Assembly (NCBI GenBank): GCA_030844895.1
Contig: CM061229.1
Location: 109,800,975 to 109,864,974 of the forward strand
Source of the DNA: Ambrosia x helenae
Lineage: Eukaryota > Streptophyta > Magnoliopsida > Asterales > Asteraceae
Length of the DNA stretch: 64,000 nucleotides
Reading direction: 5' to 3'
The notes under the pieces are model-generated. The model made no database searches, was not told the origin of the DNA, and saw only the letters and a program-made list of their open reading frames with translations. Positions within the stretch are counted from its first letter, which is position 1. Each line of letters starts with the position of its first letter. This document shows, in pieces, positions 57,986 to 64,000 of the stretch. A program made the position numbers and the translations under genes.

Positions 57986-58190
57986 CTAGCAAACCCAAAC
58001 TCCTAACCACATTATAACTTCAACTTGAGATACTGCAACAGTAGCCATCTGACTTGGATAAATATTGTAGAGACCTTTGCATGCCTGGTTGTATAAAAAA
58101 AATCAATCAACACCTAATATTGTAAGTAACATCATATATAGCTGTCTTTGTTTAAACAGGAAATTTAGAAAATAAAGTAAGATAAACAAT

Positions 58191-58668
58191 TAAACGTACC
58201 TCATTAATGTCGCATTGCTTTTCAGTTACGCTCAACATTCTCAATAAGGCAGAAGACTGAATTTGCTGTCTCCCTTGCGTTCCCTCCCTTTGTGAAGAAT
58301 TCCATTTCCATTTTTCTCCACTCTTCTTTCTTCCTTTGTTATTCTCTTGTTGGAAGCACCTAATCTTTTTGAAATCTTTCAAGGCTTCTGCATATTTAAC
58401 AAAATTAGCGTCTGGTCTATAACGTTCTTACATTAGTTTATCCATGTTCTCTTCATATACCTCGACAACCTTAGGTAGTCTTTGGCCCCACTTTGAATTT
58501 TGTGTCTACGCCAAGATCATCTTTAAGATGAGCCTGGCCCTAACCCAAAAGTCAAGGCGGAGCCAAAAACGCCCTATGGCTGTAGAGCTGGGTAAGGAAG
58601 AAATGGATAAACTAATTAAAGAACACTATAAAGCATACACTAATTTTGTTAAATATGCAGAAGACTAA
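58191..58668. pseudogene. Inverted pair of related exon fragments, unknown gene
   Basis: The plus frame contains ELGKEEMDKLIKEHYKAYTN and ends FVKYAED at 58668. The minus strand from about 58447 repeats the same DNA (ATGGATAAACTAAT.. to ..TTGTTAAATATGCAGAAG) and continues LKDFKKIRCFQQENNKG.. to ..SVTEKQCDINE, where a GTACGT donor follows near 58198. So two copies of one exon face each other. I do not recognise the protein, which is highly charged. The pair could form a hairpin RNA if transcribed. The minus copy has a stop in its first part. Confidence 0.4.
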
Positions 58669-59349
58669 CCTCGACTTGGTAGGATGTATGAATGCAACAT
58701 GTTTATGACGCTGTTAGAGAAGGATCCAAATTTAGAATGTGACTTTTAAACACTAAAAAAAGAAACATTGTAAAAATAATACCCAGATTGCAAGAAATTC
58801 AGCAATAACACTTTGAAACCTAAACGCATAGCTAAAGTGATGCACTACCCATACCCTTCGTTGGCATTCAAACGTGTACCATTAATATCATGCATTTTCT
58901 TAAAAAATGTTGAGCTAAGACAATAGCAGAAATTAGCTGTTTTCCTTGAAACGCCATGGCTTTACAACCTACTCGTATTAAGATAAAAAAAAAAATACCC
59001 TAATTCATGTAAGGAAAATATCATCTAAAAAACATAAACACTAAAGAAGATTATAAAGAAAAATACCCTTTTAATCTTGAACTTTAAGCACCTGAGCCAT
59101 ATCAAACTCAAAATGCATTTTAACTCATTGATATGCGATGGATGGTATGTCGGAATTAGTAGCTGGTTATACGCAAAACAGCCTGCAATGCGGAAGAGAG
59201 GAAACATTAGTATACATTCAAGACAGAAGAAATCTTCAACCAAATTTTAAAATAACTTAAGATTGAATCATAGTGTAAAAATACCAGCTTCATTTTGAGC
59301 TTGACTTTCCGCAAATGATTAGCAGTCAAGATACTTTATTTAATCTCTT

Positions 59350-59386
<37 letters not shown>

Positions 59387-59425
59387 TAGACATTTCTTTA
59401 GCTCTATCTCTCTCTCGCTAGAATA

Positions 59426-59690
59426 TTAGGTGTCAAGAAACTCTATAAGAAATTCCACAGCTACATCCTTGAGGTTGACTTTCCGCAAATGATTTTTAAC
59501 CTTCAATACTACATTCGGAAAACAATGTTTCTCCCCACAATCACAATCATTCAAATAGGGTATCACCCGATGATCATTACATTGATCTAAGATACATAGA
59601 TTACCTTCCCCACAATCACAATCATTCAAATAGAGTTTCACCCGATGATCATTACATTAATCTAAGATACATAGATTACCTTTCAAAATT
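59426..59690 (-). other. Short ORF with a 75-bp tandem duplication
   Basis: A 71-codon frame at 59641-59426 contains two copies of a block with LCILDQCNDHRV and YLNDCDCGE. The underlying DNA repeat starts near 59534 and 59609. No family is recognised. Whether it is translated is unknown. Confidence 0.3.
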
Positions 59691-60440
59691 TACGTGGGAT
59701 TCTGCCACCACCATTTCCAGACACGTGATCCAAACCCATCATCCGCAGTCACATAACACCACCATGAAATCCATGATCAAACTCGTCATTCAGCTAACCA
59801 CCATCACAACTCTGGCAAAAACCATTTCTTGATCTTCGTTGTTCACCATCATCATTAAACCACCATTGTGAACTATTCACATCCCAAACCACCATTTTAA
59901 TAATAATAATAACCTTTACCTGACCATGATCGGAAGATCTGCTGATGACCACCAACCACCGGCGTCTGCAGCCGCATCATCGAACCCCAACCTGTCATCG
60001 AACCTACCACCATCAACACGAACAACCACCGTGTACAACCACATCACCAAACCCCACCATCCACACCCACGAAACACCACCATCAAACCCTTCATCAAAC
60101 CCACCACCATCGAAACCCTAAAAACGACGCATGTTCATCTTCATGACCGTCTGTTCTTCGTGACCGTCGATTGAGATCCCAAACCACCCTCATGATGAAC
60201 CCCAGTCACATCCCCAACCACCCGTCGTATTTTACAGAAACAGAGAGAGATGTCTGTGTGTGTATAGAGAGAGAGATATCTGCGCGCGCGAGTGTGTGTG
60301 TAACAAAGAAATAGAAGACAGAATGCATTCAGCTATGATTGTGTTTAGGAAGGTGGACAGTTACATGTAAGAAGGAAAGGGAAGAAGAAAACGTGGCAAG
60401 CACCGAAATGACCAAATTACCCTTAAAAATTTCTATAATT
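59691..60440. other. CCACCATC-rich stretch without a supported gene
   Basis: Repeated ACCACCATC and CATCAAAC words, as often seen in exon-bearing TIR elements, with an 82-codon frame at 59926 that looks compositional. (GA)n and (GT)n runs lie at 60241-60300. Confidence 0.4.
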
Positions 60441-60444
60441 ACAA

Positions 60445-60560
60445 AGCTAGGTAAAAAAAAAAAACCAAAACCGGGACACAAAGATTCGAACCCGGGCAGC
60501 CCAGCTGTAACAAAACCACCCCAACCACCAGACCAACACCAATAACTTGAATAAGTCTTC
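60445..60560 (-). mobile_element. Short tRNA-like SINE fragment
   Basis: On the minus strand GGTCTGGTGGTTGGGG resembles an A box and GGTTCGAATC is a perfect B box 45 bases later. It ends in a T run after CCCGGTTTTGG. The target-site duplication was not identified. Confidence 0.45.
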
Positions 60561-60765
60561 AACCTTAAAGTATTTAACAACTGAAAAATCTTTATGAAGA
60601 TTGCGACGACACTACTCAATTTAGTGGGAGTATAAAGAGATATATAATTGACTAAAACACAATGTAATTAAACAAAATTTGAGTTCAACATGAAAATTCA
60701 TAAATGATATTTGTTTATTATTATTAATTTGAAGTTGATATTATTTATATTAGTAATTGTTAAAA

Positions 60766-60997
60766 GAGTTAAATGCTAATTTCGTTCCTGAGGTTTAGTC
60801 TAGTTTGCCACTTCAGTATAAAAAGAATATTTTTTTTTTTTGCAATTCAACACCTGATCTTTGGATTTCTTTTTTTCTATTTTCGTTCTTTTCACTAACT
60901 TAGTTAAAAACTGACGTTAAGTCAAGGGTAGTTTTGTCTTTTTACCTGCAATTTAAAATTTTAATAAAAAAATCTTTTATTTTCTTAAAAAATCAAC

Positions 60998-61052
<55 letters not shown>

Positions 61053-61855
61053 CAAATATTCAAAAAAAAAGAAGTTACAGTTGGTCAAATGATATGACTA
61101 AGTGACATATCAAAACGAATACTTAATTTGATTCTTCGTCGCCGTAGTAAATAGGTAGTAAATAGGAGAGAAAATAGAATTTCTTTCTTCGTCTTAAAAA
61201 AATAGGAGGAAGCTGTGACATGTTCACTAAAAAAAAATCCTTTTGTAGCGAATCATTTATTAAAAAAATAAATAAGCTTAACACAAAAGAAGAAAAAGAA
61301 ATAATAATTTGGGGTTTTATTTTCTTTTTTTCCCCATCACGAATCATGTGTATTTCTCGTAAGACTGAGAGTAAAAAAAAAAAAAATCAAATCGCACCAT
61401 CTCTGTAATAGGTAAATGCCTCTTTTTCTCCTGAAGTTGTCGGAATTATTCGTAATAAGATAATCTTAAATCGCTTCATATCAAATCCGAATTTTTTTTT
61501 ATTTCCAGAGTTTGTGATACTTTATCATAAATATAAAGAGAAACCTTGGTTTATCCCAAGCAACTTACTTCTTTTGAATTTGACTATAAATCCAAATTTT
61601 AGTGAAAATCAAAATATCAAGGGAAAGCAAGAGGGGGATGAGGATTTTTTCAATTTTAGCAATCCAATTCAAAACAATATTTTGAATTAAAGAATCAAAA
61701 CAATATTGAAGAATATTTTTTAGAATCGATCGAAAAACTCAAAATAGTCCTCAAAGGAGATTTTCCTTTGCAATTAAGATGGACTGGACGTTCGAATCAA
61801 TTGAATCAAAAAATGATGAATAATACCCAGATATACGGTTTCCTGCTTAGTCTCT

Positions 61856-61892
<37 letters not shown>

Positions 61893-63044
61893 AAACTGTC
61901 ACGTTTTCTTTCTTTCTCTCTCACACACAACACCTACCAAAAAAATGCCAAAATTCTAGTTCTAGTGTATAGAAAACTTTATGTTCATATCTTCCTACTT
62001 CTACTAGTAAACTAAACAAATGTTTGACATTCATTGTTCGAAGAATGGCGTTCGTTATAGGATTAATATCAGGAGTAATAGTAGGGATAGGTTTGATCGT
62101 TGTGTTCGTTAAGTCTGAAAATGTTCGATCTAAGAGTCGCTCTGCACTCAAACTCCTTCACAATCACCATCATTCACCATCATCTTCACTCACCATCATC
62201 ATCTTCACTCACTGCCTGTATAACCTTCACCAAAACAGAGAGGAAGATGACTACTGTTATACAACCAAATCCCCTTCGCCATTGTATAACCTTCACCAAA
62301 TCCACCGTTATACACCCATCGATCCATGGAGATACTGCATCAGAATGCCGAACGTCAAGGGATCTGTCTGAATAACGCATTACTGGACCAAAGACGAAAG
62401 GATTAACATCATATCTGAAACTTGATAAGACGATATCCACTCATTTATTCGCGGTGATGGTCCCTTTGGTTCAATTGGAACTTAGATGGGTTGGAGGCAA
62501 AAACGATTTGGGGGCGGCCGGAGAAGAAAAAGAAAAACTTGTCGGAACCGTTTATTGAAAACAAAAGGCGATGTGGGAGTAGAGAGAAAGAACAATGAGG
62601 GTTAGGGATGTGACTTACAAAAGAGTGAGTGAGTGAGACGGTGAGGATGATGAGTGTTTGAGAGAGAGAGAGAGAGAGAGCGTAGGTGGTTGACATTGTG
62701 GTTATGGTGATGGAGGTGGTGTGTATTCTAGAGAGAGAAAGTATGTGTAGGTGGGTAGTGACATTGTTAGGGTTTTAAGCTTTAAAGGGAGAAAGGGGGA
62801 AGAAGATGACTGAATGTTTTTTATTAAAATAATCATAGGATGAAATGTTTAAATTGTCCCTCATTAAGTAGGCAAAATGACAAGTCTACCCCTGACTTTA
62901 ACGTTAGTTTTTAACTGAGTTAGTGAAAAAGACGAAAATAGCAAAAAAAATCCAAACCTTAGGTGTTGAATTGCAAAGAAAAAACTTTTTTATACTGAAG
63001 TGGCAAACTGAACCAACTTCAAAAACGAAATTAGCATTTAACTT
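60766..63044. mobile_element. Pack-MULE-like element, 2279 bp, with long TIRs
   Basis: The first 200 bp (AGTTAAATGCTAATTTCGTTC.. to about 60960) return inverted at 62850-63044. The perfect 9-bp direct repeat TTGTTAAAA at 60757-60765 and 63045-63053 is the target-site duplication expected for Mutator-like elements. The interior carries a synaptotagmin-type first exon at 62045-62149 and long CT tracts. No transposase is present. Confidence 0.85.
62045..62149 (+). pseudogene. First exon of a synaptotagmin/C2-protein gene (SYT4/5-like), captured fragment
   Basis: Thirty-five codons, MAFVIGLISGVIVGIGLIVV then FVKSENVRSKSRSAL, form a membrane anchor followed by a basic segment. This is the arrangement at the N-terminus of plant synaptotagmin-5-type proteins (anchor, then a (K/R)xENxRSKxRSxLA motif, followed by SMP and C2 domains). 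After SRSAL the similarity stops and a CATCATCACC-rich sequence follows. No SMP or C2 exon is found nearby. Host-gene function is therefore lost here, although an ATG and a membrane anchor remain, so a short hybrid peptide is conceivable. Confidence 0.6.
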
Positions 63045-63072
63045 TTGTTAAAAAACGAATGACACCATTAAA

Positions 63073-63074
63073 AG

Positions 63075-63111
<37 letters not shown>
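63073..63111. repeat. (AAT)n microsatellite, left part
   Basis: The run ends exactly where Helitron Y' begins and continues beyond it at 63762. Confidence 0.85.
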
Positions 63112-63112
<1 letters not shown>

Positions 63113-63760
63113 CTATATCTATACATATAATAAACCAAAACAATTTTAATGACATGTCATAATATTATGCAATCTATCTTTTGAGAGATGCCACATAAGA
63201 TGTGATGTGGCAACTCTAGACCAATTAAAAAAAGGGAATAAATATGGTTTAAATATGATTTAACATAATCTATTAAATACCTAATCTACTAAATGTAAAT
63301 ATTAAAACTTTATTATTTTCTCTCTTATGTTTCCTCTCATAACTTTTAAATGTTAATATCTTTTATATACGAGATTTTTTAAAGAAAAAATTACACCAAA
63401 TTAACGAGCGTTTTATTATCTTTCCAACGAGTACCATAGTGCTATATAAAAAACGGAGAAAAAAAAACGACTATTTTTTGTAACCCGACAGGTATTGTGT
63501 CAGGTTTGGAATTAGTTTAAAAAAAATTGTGGGTTTGGGTCGGATCTGGGATTAGGTGATACCCGACCCAATTACCCTTTTTTTATATTAGAATATGATA
63601 ACTTATGACAGAGATTTGTTTAAAATAATAATAATAATAATAATAATAAAAATAATAATTAATCATATATTGGCAGATGCCATTTTTATAGTTTTAATAC
63701 TTCTAATTTTATTCACTTTACTTAGATTTCTCAACCCGGGACGCTTCCGGGTATAAACTA

Positions 63761-63761
<1 letters not shown>
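63112..63761 (+). mobile_element. Non-autonomous Helitron Y' (650 bp), relative of Helitron Y
   Basis: It begins TCTATATCTATACATATAAT after an A and ends with the hairpin region CCCGGGACGCTTCCGGG, ATAAA, CTAG, then T. The interior (TTGAGAGATGCCACAT, then GTGATGTGGCAACTC, and CCAACGAGTACCATAGTGC) matches Helitron Y at 38371-39111 in opposite orientation. It is inserted in an (AAT)n run, which fits the A|T target of Helitrons without target duplication. Confidence 0.82.

Positions 63762-63833
<72 letters not shown>
63762..63833. repeat. (TAA)n microsatellite, right part
   Basis: About 24 uninterrupted TAA repeats between the 3' ends of Helitrons Y' and Z. Confidence 0.9.
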
Positions 63834-63834
<1 letters not shown>

Positions 63835-64000
63835 TAGTGGGTTTACCCGCGCGATGCAGCGGGTGTAATCGAAACTCTTTTGTAGAGCACAATCTAATCT
63901 AACATACCTACTATGAACCTAACCCTTATTACATGAATATTTTTTTAATACCTTTGTTTGAAATTCATTATAAACAGAAGCTTTCTTCTTCGGTTGTTGA
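63834..64000 (-). mobile_element. 3' end of Helitron Z (continues past the window)
   Basis: On the minus strand CCCGCTGCATCGCGCGGG (hairpin-like), TAAACCCA, CTAG at 63837-63834, then T. The 5' part lies beyond 64000. Confidence 0.65.

Noticed and set aside
59926..60174. 82-codon frame with many Pro, Thr and His
   Set aside because: It reflects the ACCACCATC-rich base composition rather than a protein family.

Overview
The window looks like AT-rich plant nuclear DNA, most likely a eudicot and plausibly Asteraceae (the family is my inference from the repeat style). The evidence is spliced genes with GT..AG introns, Tat-type Ty3/gypsy retrotransposons, many Helitron ends, CACTA, hAT, Mutator-like and Harbinger-type DNA transposons, and tRNA-derived SINEs. 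Only one complete cellular gene is visible: a KUP/HAK/KT potassium transporter of the KUP6/KUP8 group (47674-52603, eight coding exons, 781 aa). I see no rRNA genes, canonical tRNA genes, CRISPR arrays or bacterial-type operons.

1-17.2 kb is a nested retrotransposon block. Element 1 (1-8967, minus strand, left end outside the window) has a broken gag-pol, a 5' LTR at 8060-8967 and an antisense extra ORF at 1-2013. It appears to sit inside the antisense ORF of a second Tat element, element 2 (8968-17198, minus strand). Element 2 keeps a less damaged gag-pol, a 5' LTR at 16623-17198 and, unusually, a small antisense ORF (9898-10173) with its own TATA box. The pol of element 2 is split by a 702-bp solo LTR (12557-13258).

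17.2-47 kb is repeat-dense and gene-poor. It holds inverted-repeat elements with GGTTCGG-type interiors, a 512-bp hAT MITE, a long LTR-like remnant (about 24.9-28.4 kb) with a series of hairpins of conserved loop and changing stems, a LINE remnant, and a 2147-bp CACTA element inserted in a SINE and carrying the 3' exons of a transposon gene. Further along are two abutting Helitrons (joined at 39111/39112), several MITEs and SINEs, and a Harbinger-like remnant with a Myb-like ORF.

52.6-64 kb holds two TIR elements that each appear to carry the first coding exon of a host gene: a phospholipase D zeta exon 1 (56588-56797) and a synaptotagmin/C2-protein exon 1 (62045-62149). The first is itself interrupted by a 2024-bp hAT element with palindrome arrays. 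The window ends in Helitrons inserted in or bordering an (AAT)n microsatellite.

Functionally, the potassium transporter is the only gene expected to act in normal cell physiology (K+ movement across a membrane). Everything else is transposon coding capacity, decayed in most cases, or fragments of host genes moved by transposons.
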